NCBI GenBank assembly: GCA_038503075.1
Contig: JBCAML010000008.1
Coordinates: 1,798,001 to 1,862,000, forward strand
Source: Gyromitra esculenta
Lineage: Eukaryota > Ascomycota > Pezizomycetes > Pezizales > Discinaceae
Direction: 5' to 3'
Length of the DNA: 64,000 nucleotides
The position numbers and the translations under genes were made by a program. Under the pieces are notes generated by a model. It was given only the letters and a program-made list of their open reading frames with translations, ran no database searches and was not told where the DNA came from. Positions 22,999-34,317 of the stretch are shown here, piece by piece (within the stretch, counting starts at the first letter, position 1; the number at the start of each line of letters is the position of its first letter).

Positions 22999-23817
22999 AT
23001 GGCCCCAGCAAGCAGCCAGCACCTCCCCCCGCTCCTCCATCTCCCCCCCGAGCTGCTCCTCTTCATCGCCGAGTCCCTCACCTCCTCGCACGACCTGCTC
23101 TCACTGACCCTCGCCAGCCAGCACCTGCACAGAGTCCTGACCCCCACGCTGCACACCTTCGCCGTCAAGAACTGCACCCTCGAGTGGGCAGCCCGCAAGG
23201 GCCACGAACCGCTCGTCCGGATCCTGCTCGACCGCGGCATCCACGCCGACGGCCGGCTCAACCCGTACGGCAAGGCCGCAATCCACTACGCGGCGTCCGA
23301 GGGCCGCAGCGTCGCCACGCTGCAGCTGCTGCTCGACCGCGGCGCCGACATCAACATCCGCGGCGCGTCCGGGCAGACCGCGCTGCACTGGGCCGCGCTC
23401 GGCGGACACCTGGATGCCGTGCGCGTGCTGCTGGCGCGGGGCGCGGACGTCGCGGGGCGCGATTCGGCGGGACTGACGGCGCTGCTGCTGGCGATGCGGT
23501 ACTCGAGGGAGAGCTGCGCCAGCGCCGAGAGCGTCTTCAGGCTGCTGGTGGAGCACGGGGCGGCGGTGGACGAGCAGGAGCGGTACAGAGGGTGGACGGC
23601 GCTGCATTGCGCGGTGGCGAAGGGATGGGAGGATACGGCGCGGCTGCTGCTGGAGAGGGGGGCGAGCATCAAGGTGATGACGAGAGGGGTGGAGAAGGAG
23701 ACGCCGGTTCATTGGGCGCTGAGGAGGAAGGACGAGGGCATGGTGGCTCTACTGTTGGAGAAGGGACTGGGGGAGGGGCAGAAGAAGATTCTGGCGGTGG
23801 AGAGGGGGCAGGTGTAG
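22999..23817 (+). CDS. F-box protein with ankyrin repeats
   Basis: A single exon gives 272 residues. The F-box is at about 14-48 (HLPPELLLFIAESLTSSHDL, then LASQHLHRVLTP). About six ankyrin repeats follow from residue 61: NCTLEWAARKGHEPLVRILL, KAAIHYAASEGRS, QTALHWAALGGHLDAVRVLL, a repeat with LTALLLAMRYS, WTALHCAVAKGWEDTARLLL and ETPVHWALRRKDEGMVALLL. F-box plus ankyrin is a common fungal SCF receptor layout; the target is unknown. This gene shows the clearest intragenic skew flip: strings of CTC/CCC codons at the start and GCG/GAG/AGG codons after about 23440. Confidence 0.88.
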   Translation: MAPASSQHLPPLLHLPPELLLFIAESLTSSHDLLSLTLASQHLHRVLTPTLHTFAVKNCTLEWAARKGHEPLVRILLDRGIHADGRLNPYGKAAIHYAASEGRSVATLQLLLDRGADINIRGASGQTALHWAALGGHLDAVRVLLARGADVAGRDSAGLTALLLAMRYSRESCASAESVFRLLVEHGAAVDEQERYRGWTALHCAVAKGWEDTARLLLERGASIKVMTRGVEKETPVHWALRRKDEGMVALLLEKGLGEGQKKILAVERGQV

Positions 23818-24602
23818 AAGGGGGAGGGGACTGGGTGGGCGGGCGAGTTGGGCTATCGATAACATGGAGCTGTGGGCGTTATGGTTAGCTAAGCTTGGAG
23901 TTGGGACGACGGGAATAGACAGTGTTGATTTGCTAATTCTCGTGCATACTTATAGACAGATACCCAGTGGCTGGGTCGGTCCTGGTAATAGAAGAGCTTG
24001 AATACAGCAATTTGCTGTGTAGCTGCAGTCCACTGCTCCTTCTCGCAAGTTAGTTTGATATACCATCTCTCTGGTTCTTGTCAAGCTTGGGGTATTTGCT
24101 CTACAGTCCATTTCACTGCCTACACCCAGCTGCATAGAGACAGCAAGAAGTAATACACAATACGGCATTGAAATGGTGTCTAGTCCAGCCTGAAATCAAG
24201 CCCCAGCCAACTGTCTCTCAAGATCCCCAGCATGCCAAAGCCAGGCACCACCATCCACCACCACCCTCATCCACAATTAAACCCCACAAGCAACGGTAAT
24301 AAGGACGAGTGATAGTCCCTGACCCAAGACGACCACGTGACTTGTGCAACCGCGGGGGCAATTAGGTAATCGGCAGTGGTGAACTCCACGTTGACCCCAA
24401 AACAGCAGACAAGACAGTCCCGAAGCGTGCTATGCAGGATGCGAATGACGTCGGGCATCTGCTGTGAAACACGAGACTGGGCAAATAGCTCAGCCTCGTT
24501 CCCCACAGTCGGTTTACACAGTCGAGACCGCATCTGTGCTATCTCAGCCATCTCCAGCGGTGTTCCAGGCATCTCGATAGCTGCCCGTTAGACCAAGCTA
24601 TC
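23818..24602. other. Spacer between F-box genes
   Basis: It holds the 3' flank of the F-box/ankyrin gene and the promoter of the F-box/LRR gene. Small ORFs on both strands lack support. Confidence 0.55.
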
Positions 24603-26232
24603 ATGGAACCAAGCACTGAACTCCCGCCAGCAGTGGCTGCAGACGGCGATGCTCTGCCCACCTACGAAGCTGCCACGAACAGAGATCCCCTTGCGCTCAT
24701 CGCGCCCTATGTCAGGAGGGAGGACCTCTTCTCCGCATCGCTGGTGAGCAGGCAGTGGCGGAAGGCGTTCATGAAGGAGCTATGGAAGCGTCCCGACGAG
24801 CTCTGGAAACTCGGCGACAGGCCTGTGCTGAGTGCGTATACACTGCGCCTCTGAACATCAAGAAGATGCCTGCTAACGAGAGGAAACGACAGCAAAATTC
24901 CTCTTATTCCTGCGAACGCTCTCCACGACCCCCGATGCCCGCGAACACGCGCAGTCTCTCTCGCTCGCAGACGTGCAGACGTCCATCTACTCCACGCTGC
25001 CCTCCAAATGGCTCGCGCAGGTGTTCCTGCGTCTCCCAAACCTGCAGTCCCTCGCGCTGTCGTCGTTCCCGTTCTTCGACCACGCCTCCCTGCTGGCCGT
25101 GCCGCAGACCCACGCAGCGCTGCAAACACTGTACACCACCGCCTGCGCCAACACCACTACCCCGTCCCTCGTCTACCTCCTCTCCCACACCCCGTCCCTC
25201 GTCAACCTCGACCTCTCAAGCACTGCCGGCGCCTCCCACCCCTCGGTGCTCAGGCTCATCGCCACCGCCCTCCCCGAACTGCGCTGCCTCTCCCTGCGCG
25301 ACCTCAAGCTCGACGACAAGGCCCTCTCCCCGCTGCTGCGCGGCCTCGGCACCCGTCTTCGCAAACTCGACATCGGCGGCAACCTGCTCACCGATAAAGC
25401 CATCACCCTCTTGCTCGACTGGAACTTTGCCCCGCCAGACTACCACACCGATACCTCCTCCTCCTCCTCCTCCTCCTCCACCGCCGCCCTTCAACCCCCT
25501 CCACAGCCACCAGCGAAGGCCAGCGCGGGACTAACACACCTCCGCATCGCAGCCAACCGCATCTCCAACATCGGCGCAGCAGCACTCCTCAAATCGACGC
25601 GCCTCGAAGCACTCGACCTCGGCGGCGCGCTGCGCGGCGGCGTCCACGGCGTCGTTCCCGCACTAACCCTGTATGCGTGGCGCACGCTGCGCACGCTGCG
25701 GATCGACTGCCGGATCGCCGCTACGCAGGACTTGAAGCCCGTCCGGGTGACGGCGCTGCGGAGTCTAGTGCTGTGCGGGGTGCCGGAGAGGGCGAGTGTC
25801 GCGTTTGCGGTGGACGGGATCGTGGGGCTGTTGGAGAGGATGCAGGGGAGCGGGGTCGAGGTTTTGGAGCTGGAGATGGAGGAGGGTGGTGGCGGTGGTG
25901 GTGGCAGTGGGGGGAGTGGGAGGGGGGAGGAGGATGTGGGGATGTATTCGTCGTCGTCTGGTGATGGGATAGGGAGGACGGAAGACTTCTCGTTCTTTTC
26001 GGGGGATCCGGCCGAGGGGGAGGGGGGGAGCACGTGGATGGGTGAAGGGAAGAGGGGCAGTGGGAAGGAAGTCGGCGTTATTGCGGAGGTTGGCGCTTAC
26101 AGGAAGAAGTGTAGAGAGACCGGGACGGGGTGGGGCGGGAAGGTCAGGGTGGTGAGGGACTTGGGTGGCAGGGGCAGTATCGAGAGGGGTATCGGAGGTG
26201 AAAGGTGGGGGGTTGTTAAAGAGGGAGTCTAG
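24603..26232 (+). CDS. F-box / leucine-rich-repeat protein
   Basis: Exons 24603-24831 and 24893-26232 (intron 61 nt, branch TGCTAAC) give 522 residues. The F-box is at about 27-66 (PLALIAPYVRREDLFSASLV, SRQWRKAFMKELWKRP). Splicing joins DRPVL to a frame reading KFLLFLRTLSTTPDAREHA, as in fungal F-box/LRR proteins. Leucine-rich repeats run from about 115 to 330: FLRLPNLQSLALSSFPFFDH, LVNLDLSS, LRCLSLRDLKLDDKAL, LRKLDIGGNLLTDKAI and LTHLRIAANRISNIGAAAL. The C-terminal 150 residues are Gly/Glu/Ser-rich and probably disordered. The layout resembles Amn1-like and other Skp1-binding LRR receptors. The first half of exon 2 is C-rich and the last third G-rich. Confidence 0.85.
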
Positions 26233-27088
26233 TGAGTGTTCTCAGAAGGGCTGTAATTGGAGGGGGGGTGGGGGGGTGTTTTTTTTTTTGTGGCTGTGTG
26301 TGGGATTACTTGCGATGAGAGATTCATATTGGTACACGAATTGGGTCGGGTTGGGTTGGGTTGGACTGATAGGGCGATACCAGATCATAATGATACCATG
26401 ATAGTAAACCGTGCTGGTGGTTTGTTGGCACTGACAGGACATGGGATACAAATTAAAGAAATACTGCAGAAAAAAAAAGAACCCAGTTTCTCCCACTCAT
26501 GATATTCACCGGATATCACTCGTAGAAACCCTGACTCTGGCCTTGGCCCTGACGACTACCCTCCGAAGAAGTACATTACTACCAAGGTATCCCACATTGC
26601 CTCAACAAACAGATCCCCCGAGCCCTTAACTGTAAAACTACAGTTATCAAACCAAGACTGAACGCATACCTCCCTACACCCTGAAGTGATAGTCGAGAAC
26701 CTCTATAGCCATTGTGTGGTAAATTTGCTCGGAAGAGGTTTCGAGTGGATCGAGTGATACTTGATGATGAATCACAGCCGAAGAAGACTACTAGTGGAAT
26801 TCGAAGGCGCTCAGCAGCTGAGCTCAAGGAAGGCAACGCCCCAATGTTTTTGAAAAAAAAAATCAACATATATATTTCAAGTATCTTTCTAAATCCAACT
26901 TTTCTCTAATCGGAAAAAAAAAAAAAGGAAAATCTATAAACAAAAAAGGCATAATGAAATGCATTCACTTCTGCAGTTTTGTATCCTTGCCTCTGCACAG
27001 CCAAATCACTCCGAACAGGAATGCTCTCACCACGTCAGGTAACAAGACGAAAGATAGCAAGAAGGACTGCGGCGCTCGGAAGCAGCGC
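26233..27088. other. Convergent 3' spacer
   Basis: It holds 3' flanks of the F-box/LRR gene and the secreted charged protein gene. It includes G runs at 26258-26278, the four-run G tract listed separately, and poly-A tracts near 26850 and 26915. No gene was seen. Confidence 0.55.
26343..26360 (+). other. Four-run G tract (potential G-quadruplex)
   Basis: Four GGG runs separated by exactly two bases (TC, TT, TT) lie about 110 bases after the F-box/LRR stop, probably in the 3' untranslated region. It fits the classic G-quadruplex pattern on the transcript strand. It is not a telomere repeat, which would be TTAGGG in most filamentous fungi. Confidence 0.6.
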
Positions 27089-28191
27089 TTAAACGCGGGG
27101 AACAAAGTCCTCAAAGTACTGGCCATTGCGGTAGCTGTAGGCCTTGGGCTGCTCCTGGACGTACTTGCGGTTTCTGAACCTGAATTCGTCGTCGTTGGTG
27201 TCGTCACGGAGACGCTCATCCCTGAGGTTTTCGCGTTCCTTCTGGACGCGGAGCCTCTCCTCACGATCCCTCTCATCACGATCCTTAACCTCGGTCTCCC
27301 TGAAGTTCTCATAGCCCAACTGGACGTTGCGGAACTGATCGGCTTCGGCGTCTTCACGGGAGGCCTGATCGAACTGCTTCTCGAACTCCTGGTTATAACC
27401 CTTGGAGTATCCGTAGCCCTTGTCGTACTTGATGCCCTTGTCGTATCCTAGAGTCCTCAAGTTAGCAGGAATCCAAGGGAGAGGAGGGATTAATGTGTAG
27501 ACAAACCGTATCCCAACTCATAGGCAGATTTGTCGAACTCAGTGTCATACTGCTCCTTGAATTTGCGGTCTTCACGTGCCACATCGGCAACCGCGACGTC
27601 CTCCTCACGTCTGGCCTCAGCGTCGGCCCTGTTGTCGTAGAATTTGTCGCTGTGGGCACTGAGGTCGAATTCCTTCTGGAGTTCGCGTCTATCCTCAGCC
27701 TCCCTCTCCTCGTCGAACCTGTTCCTGCGGGAGTTTTTGTCGACCTCAGTATCTTGGAAGAATTTGTTCGGCCTCTGGTTGATGTTGTAATTGCGGAATT
27801 CCCCATTGCGGAATTCGCCACGGTTGTGGAACTCGCCATTGTTGAAGTCGCTGAATTCCTTGTTGCGGAATTCGCCATTGTCGAATCCACGGTTCTGGAA
27901 CTCGAGCTCGTTGTTGCGGAACTCGTTGCCGCGGAACTCGTTGCTGCGGAATTCGTTCTCCTTGCCGAAGAATGGCTGAGCCTGGAAGCGCCTATCGTCA
28001 TTGTGCTTGTTGCCATATGGCTCGTACTCGAAGGGCTTGATCTCGCCACTGTAAAGGCTGGACTCTTCCTCGAGGAATCCCTGGCTGGATTCAATCTCTT
28101 TGCCGAAAGTGGCAACGGGAGTGGCATCAGCGAAGTATGCGCAGGCAACGACGGCCGCGATCAAGCTGGTGGTGAAGGTGATTTGAACCAT
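27089..28191 (-). CDS. Secreted, highly charged protein with EFRN-type repeats
   Basis: Exons 28191-27507 and 27447-27089 (intron 59 nt, branch CTGCTAAC) give 347 residues. The first 24 residues form a signal peptide (FTTSLIAAVVACAYFADA, cut before TPVA). Residues about 75-130 are a degenerate tandem of short units around NEFRN, NGEFRN and NRGEF, which at DNA level makes many GAATTC sites. The rest is extremely charged (Asp, Glu, Arg, Lys, with Asn, Tyr and Phe) and no domain is evident. A YDKGIKYDKGYGYSKGYNQ stretch follows the splice. The protein is almost Cys-free, unlike typical small effectors. A wall-associated, matrix or colloid-forming secreted protein is possible. A TATA-like element lies 170 bases upstream. 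Confidence 0.75.
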
Positions 28192-30492
28192 TTTGAAGCT
28201 GCAAGAGATAAAATTTTAGTAATTGTCCCATATCAAAGTGGGGAAGGAGAAGCTGGAGGGAGAGTATTACTTGATAGTGAATGAATGAATGAAATAAAGA
28301 ACAAAGTAGTGAATGAGTGAGTGGATGAGGATTTGTCGACTGGGGGGGCGTTGGAGGAGTTTATATAGATCCCTGCCAGACATTAAACTCCACAAAAATA
28401 CGCACAAGTCCTATGAAGCGTCCATGATGCCATCCACATAATTCCGTATCAATCCGTGAGGGTCCTCTCAAGCGTTCGTCCGAGCTAACTGATCGTTCAA
28501 AACACGAAAGCTCTATACCTAAACTTAGCAGAATCACGGATGGCTACGCTTTCCCCGCTCCTTCCCCGACCAGCGATGGAGTTCTCCTCGCGAACTCTAA
28601 CTTTTCGAGGTTCTATAGTTCGTGCGAACGATATCTAGTTTTTCCGTTCGTAGTCTGAAACACAATGTTAGTTAGGGAACAAGAAACATCCAGCAAGGTC
28701 GAAGTGACGACAGGATTAATTTCAATATTAGCTCGATGGCGAGATCGTTCTCTGCGTTAAGGAGTCTCACCAACCGACTGCCAAAAATTACCATCTGATA
28801 AATTCGTAATCGACCATCCATTTAGAAAGCTAAGATATTTACTCACGATCACGCAATTTGTTCTAGCAAGTTGGATACGTAGACGTATCCCAAAAACGAT
28901 GAATAGTGTACGGGATTCCGCTAATAATCTAACCTAAGACGGGACTATTATTAGTTGTAAAATCAAATATAATACCCTTAGCCCTAAGGCACTCGAAAAA
29001 TAGCTAAATTTAAACCATACGCATACTAAGCTCGGAACCTACCGCTCAACAGAATAAGCACTGATTGGGTATCCCCAACGACGTACCCCGCAAGGTACTT
29101 TGGGGTTTCCGAGGACCTAGGATGGAAAAAGTCGCGAACGGGTATTCAATCGAGGAATCATCTCCTACACTGTTGAAAAATGTAGCTACGTAAGCAAGTT
29201 CCGCGATGGTGATCGCCCATAAAGAAACTAGTTTTAAAATTAGACTGTTTCTAGAAAACATCTCAACAATTATGTAAGGAAGAAAAGGAAAGCTCACTCT
29301 AACAAACCCCATGGCAAGGGTATGTGTTCCATGCCATTTTCACATGCCATTGCTGGCGCAAGTTCGTTGGAAAACGAGCCACAAATCCAAAGTAGGGAGC
29401 AGAAACGCTTTGCCCACAAAATGCATCCATCTGTTCGACGGCCATCGAAAAACGACAACATCATCGTGTCCATCCTGAACTCGTAGGTTCTAGAAGGTGT
29501 CTTCGTCATCATACCCAGATCCGACAAGCTTGGGTCCTAGGAGACTCCATCAGTGAAGCTAGGAACTTTTCGAATCCTCATATGCTTCAAAAGACACCTC
29601 AAGGCCTCACCTTCTCTACCTACGAGAACATTGAAACACCAAGAATCGATCACCAGCAACACCTGACTTAAGCCACCTTTCTAGCTACCGCTCTTTCTCC
29701 AGCAACAGAAATCAGCCATCACACCAATGTCACCGTCCCCACACGATACATTTCGGATAGGATGGTTGGGGAAAAAGATAGACGGTTCCCCACTCCTGAA
29801 CGAAGTTGTCTGCATGTCACTACCAATCAAAGGTGAATGAGTCAAAAACGACTATAGCAGATCTCACCACAACTGTAGGAAGCACATTGGTCAGTCAACC
29901 AGTATTCCCTTTGTTCGGATGGCTTCACCAGTTTGCGTAAAAGACCAGGACGAGCTTACCCTACTTGACACTAAGACACACGAATTGGTTTTGTGGCGCT
30001 GTGCAACCACCACCAATCATACATTCATGGGCAGATAGGTAGTTACGCCAACCAGAGAGCTGCTGCAGTATCCGACCAGTAGTTGATTTATACTAACATC
30101 CAATCCCCACCTTCGTCAAAGATCCCGCGTGGCCATTAAAGAGATAAAATTCTGATGAGTGTTGCAAACAGAAGCATATTAAATACCTTACATCGAAGTA
30201 CACATAGCATAAGGTTAATTTTAAAAAAGAACAAGAATGAAAATAGAAGAAACAGTCAAATCTGGCACACGCTAAAGAATATCGTGAAGAAAAGGATGCT
30301 CAAATGGGAAAACGAAAAGGCAAAAACATTCTGAAGGAAATTTTCTCCAATTTCATGTTCCATTCGAGACAAGAAATAGCAACGATATATGCAGCTCATC
30401 CCATTCGTCGTGATATTTTATGCCGCATCCAAATTTATGGCCTACTTCCTCTAACTACCCCAAGCAAAAAAAACAAAAACGAAGATTTCTGC
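28192..30492. other. 2.3-kb gene-free stretch
   Basis: It contains the promoter of the secreted protein gene and then A/T-rich sequence with frequent stops. Two short minus-strand ORFs (29046-29312, 29294-29527) overlap but have no domain or convincing splice link. The last part is the alpha-tubulin 3' flank. Confidence 0.5.
28361..28368 (-). promoter_or_regulatory. TATA-box-like element of the secreted charged protein gene
   Basis: The minus strand reads CTATATAA about 170 bases before the ATG at 28191, in a good position for a fungal TATA box. Confidence 0.5.
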
Positions 30493-32521
30493 TTAGTATT
30501 CCGCCTCCTCAGCATCATCACCAAGCGAGTCTGTGGCAACCTCCTCATAATCGCGCTCTAAAGGCCAGAATTAGTGTTCGCACTTTCACTAAAACAAAAA
30601 CAGCAAGAGACATACCAAGAGCAGCCAAATCTTCCCTAGCCTCTGAGAATTCTCCCTCCTCCATACCTTCACCGACATACCAATGAACGAAGGCACGTTT
30701 GCTGTACATAAGATCGAACTTGTTGCTCAAGGCGCTCCAGGCTTCAGCAATGGCGGTAGTATTGGAGAGCATGCACCTTTCAAATTATTAGCTCCATTAA
30801 CCATCAATAAAAGGGTATAATAACTTACACAGCCCTGTTAACTTTTGCCAAATCGCCGTTAGGCACAAACTGGGGTGGTTGATAACAGATACCAATCTTG
30901 AAACCAGTAGGACACCAGTCGACAAACTGAATTGTCCTCTTGGTCTTGATACTAGCAACAGCGGCATGCACTTCCTTAGGGACAACGTCACCACGGTAAA
31001 GCAAGCAAGTAGCCATGTATTTTCCGTTGCGGGGATCACACTTGACCATCTGGTTGTGTGGCTCAAAGCAAGAGTTGGAAATCTCCTGGACGGAGTTGGC
31101 TTCATGCGAGGCCCTAGATGCAGAAATGACTGGGGCGTACGAAACGAGAGGGAAATGAATGCGTGGGTATGGAACGAGGTTGGTCTGGAACTCGTTCAAA
31201 TCGACGTTGAGAGAACCATCGAAACGAAGGGATGCAGTGATGCTGGAAACAACTATTGAAAAGGGTTAACAAAACTCCTGTCAGGAAACTTTGAGGTATA
31301 TACCTTGGGCAATTAGTCTGTTAAGATTCTCCAAATTGGGCCTTTCGATGTCTAGGTTACGACGGCAGATGTCATAAATAGCCTCGTTGTCAACCATGAA
31401 AGAGCAGTCGGAATGCTCGAGAGTGGTGTGGGTGGTCAAAATAGAGTTGTATGGCTCAACAACAGAGGTTGATACCTGAGGTGCAGGGTAGACAGAGAAT
31501 TCCAACTTGCACTTCTTGCCATAGTCCACAGAGAGACGTTCCATCAGCAGGGCACCAAACCCAGAACCAGTACCACCACCGAAAGAGTGGAAGACAAGGA
31601 ACCCTTGTAGACCAGAGCAGTTGTCTAATAAATGTAAGCAAACTATCTCTTGAATCGAGTGGCTAATTGTTGAACCGACCAGCAACATGACGAATCTTGT
31701 CCAAGACCTGGTCAATTAGCTCCTTTCCGACAGTGTAGTGTCCACGAGCATCTATTTTTGGTATTAGCTTTCAGCACAGCCAGTGAATCAGGACAATTAG
31801 CATACAGTTGTTGGAAGCATCCTCCTTTCCAGTGATCATGTGCTCCGGGTGGAAAAGACTCCTGTAGGTACCCGTTCGTACTTCATCGACGACATTGGGC
31901 TCAAGATCTACGTAGATTGTGCGAGGAACGTATTTTCCCTGGCCTATTACGGTTAAGAATAAAAAATGTCAGCGCCGAACAACTCCTATTTCTTTCACAC
32001 ATTTCTATTTCATATCTTCATCGATACAAGCAGTTCTTAGATATGACATACCAGTCTCAGAAAAGAAAGTGCTGAACCCCTGATCCTGAGGTCCCTTTTG
32101 ACGCTCTTCGGTCAGATAACCATCGGGCTACAAGATCATCAACCGCGTTAGCTATTATCCGGATAGTGGCGAAGCTATCTGGACGCATTTGAATGCTATC
32201 CTGCATTCGATTGACGGAAGGATCAAGTTTTGACATACCTGGATACCATGCTCAAGGCAGTACAACTATGAAACAACCCCAAGTTAGTTGCCGAATCTCA
32301 GGGATGGATCAGACAATTTCTATATCTTACCTCCCAGCAGGAATTGGCAATTTGGACACCAGCTTGACCAACTGTTTGAAATTCATCAACAAAATAGACC
32401 CCTGGAAATTCAGGGGCAACACAGCAGCTTGATAACAGTTGACAGGGGCAACGAGGTGGAAGGAGATAACGATGCGGGGAGGAATGATAGACGAACCGTT
32501 AAGGGAGATGACTTCTCTCAT
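30493..32521 (-). CDS. TUB1: Alpha-tubulin
   Basis: Ten exons rebuild 449 residues: 32521-32497, 32371-32331, 32265-32239, 32127-32052, 31943-31806, 31751-31680, 31624-31304, 31252-30829, 30776-30616 and 30557-30493. The start is [20 protein letters not shown], the GTP-binding signature GGGTGSGFG is in exon 7, and the minus end is [12 protein letters not shown] with a C-terminal tyrosine, the target of detyrosination in other eukaryotes. It polymerises with beta-tubulin into microtubules. All ten joins keep frame and match the near-invariant family sequence, so the structure is secure. The 5' part is cut into very small exons (25, 41 and 27 nt), common for fungal tubulins. It is divergent from the Pga1-like gene with 373 bases between starts. 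Confidence 0.98.
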
Positions 32522-32894
32522 GATGAATATGTGTAGATGATTATTTAGTAGGTAGATGTGTGTGTGTTGTTGATTAGGAGAGTCGTAAAGGCGTGAATGC
32601 TGAGGATGAAGAGGAGGAAAGGAAGGGGAGATGGGAGAGAGAAGCAGGATAGAAAAAGAAGGGGAGGGAGGCGGCCTGCGGTCTGTGGGTGAGCAGGGTG
32701 TGTGTTGTTTTTTTCGCGTCGAAGGGTTCGGTTTGTCAGGCGGCTAGCCACTAACAGCTTAGCGAGAGGCGCCCCTGGGGCTCCCGTGCTTCTGTTGACC
32801 CACACACCGTGCACAACTTCATAGAGAGCTTCTCACCACAGGACAGCTGTATGCACATGCTACATTCAGCTCATGCTCAGCCAGTTCACTCAAA
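32522..32894. promoter_or_regulatory. Shared divergent promoter of alpha-tubulin and the Pga1-like gene
   Basis: The 373 bases between the two start codons must carry both promoters. The tubulin side is purine-rich on the plus strand (CT-rich leader on the tubulin strand), typical of highly expressed fungal genes. No TATA box is obvious. Confidence 0.55.
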
Positions 32895-33807
32895 ATGATC
32901 CTCATCACTGCTCTCGTCTCTCAATTACTTCTCCTCTGGTTGGCTTCCCTACCTTCAGTTTTAGGAAATGTCGAGAAAGAAATATTTGTTGCACCTCACG
33001 AACCTCACGAGTTGTTGTTCACAGGAGCAAACGATGGTCAATCTGTTGAGTTAGAGGCTCTTCATTTCAACCTCCCGAAACTCACTCCCTCCTCACTCTG
33101 CGGGGCAACAGAGCCATGCCGTAGCTTACGAACAACCCTTAACACTTCATTCCTTGATGGTGGTGAGAAGCAATGGGTCTTGCTTGATCATCTAGAGCCT
33201 GGGAAGAGGTATGAAGTTCGAATATGCTGGGCCGCTACCGTGAGTCTGCACCCACAAAAAAGCATATTCTCAGCCTACCCAGAGCGAGCTTCAGAAGATC
33301 CGCTGCTCAGTGACAAGAATATTTAGTCACCAACAGATTTCATCCTCAACCTCTACACGCCCCCCCGCCTTCTCTCCGACCCTTCCCTCATCACTAGCCT
33401 AGTATCATATGTTTCACAATCACCTGCTTCATCACGGACGATTGATGAGGTTGATCATGCCGTAGAGGTTCCACGATCTCTCTTATACTTGGAAATTCAG
33501 GCGAAGGCAGGCTATTACACATATGATAAAACTCGAATGGCGAAACCAGACAGTGTTGACGTTGAAATTAGTCCGTATACCCAGAACCATTAGAGTCCAG
33601 GAGACGCAGTAACTAATTACGGAATAACCAGTTCTCGATCCATACTTCATGAACGTCTTTCCAGAATCTCTATTTCCTATCGGAGGTGTAATAATTTTAG
33701 TGGCCTTATTGGCTTGGTGGGGCAGCGGACGAATATATAGCATCCTTCAAGATATTGGGGTAACAGATATAACGCCAGTTGAAAAGCAAAGAAAGAAAGA
33801 TTCATGA
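32895..33807 (+). CDS. PGA1: Pga1-like ER membrane protein (GPI mannosyltransferase II co-activator)
   Basis: Exons 32895-33239, 33327-33570 and 33632-33807 give 254 residues. Pga1 partners Gpi18 in adding the second mannose to GPI anchors in the ER. The N-terminus is a signal peptide (ITALVSQLLLLWLASLPSVLG). The lumenal part contains RTTLNTSFLD, WVLLDHLEPGKRYEVRICW and, across intron 1, AATSPTDFILNLY; intron 2 joins VDVEI to ILDPYFMNVFPESLFP. A single C-terminal membrane segment follows (IGGVIILVALLAWW), then a short Lys/Arg tail suited to ER retention (KQRKKDS). Both joins restore motifs I associate with fungal Pga1, including the NVFP-SL-P block before the membrane span. The family call is from memory; the topology is seen. 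Confidence 0.68.
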
Positions 33808-34317
33808 ACTGGAGGTTCAGTGAGTACAATACTATTCGATGAGCAGAACAGCTGCGTGGAATTCTGGTTAGCCTCGGTTTCTCAGCCACCTTTTCTCACG
33901 CAGGGAGAGACGTCGAAGGGTTCAGCAGCCACCCGAGCCACCCGGGCATTCCCGATGTTCGGACACAAATACAGTTAGAAATATAATATTTTTTGGATCG
34001 TGAGAATACTACATTTACATTTAGTATTGTCCACAATAGGGCAGCTCGAAATAACACTTCTCTTCGTATTCCTCCCTCTCAGAAAAAAAAGACAAAAACT
34101 CTATCCCGAGCCAAGATATATCACGGGATTTATTGTTCTAGGCACCAAAAGTAGCCCTATCGCCACCGGCAGCCAAAAAAAGTCATCTCCAGTGAAAAAG
34201 GAAATAATTTTGAACAGTACACTGCTTCTAACCCTATCCTTAAATAAAAAAACATATTGGATCAAGAAATCTAGACGAAAAACGAAAAACTACCGTGTTT
34301 ACTCTCCACCTAAAAAT
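33808..34317. other. Convergent 3' spacer
   Basis: It holds 3' flanks of the Pga1-like gene and the first array gene. It is A-rich near 34080-34300. No gene was seen. Confidence 0.55.

Noticed and set aside
23101..23888. Long ORFs in other frames of the F-box/ankyrin gene
   Set aside because: High GC content removes stops from several frames; only the ankyrin frame has domains.
24755..25534. Plus-strand 259-codon ORF across the F-box/LRR intron
   Set aside because: It reads through the intron in the wrong frame; the LRR frame with a 61-nt intron explains the region.
29046..29527. Adjacent minus-strand ORFs with a hydrophobic stretch
   Set aside because: A small membrane-protein gene was considered, but neither the splice link nor the codon pattern is convincing.
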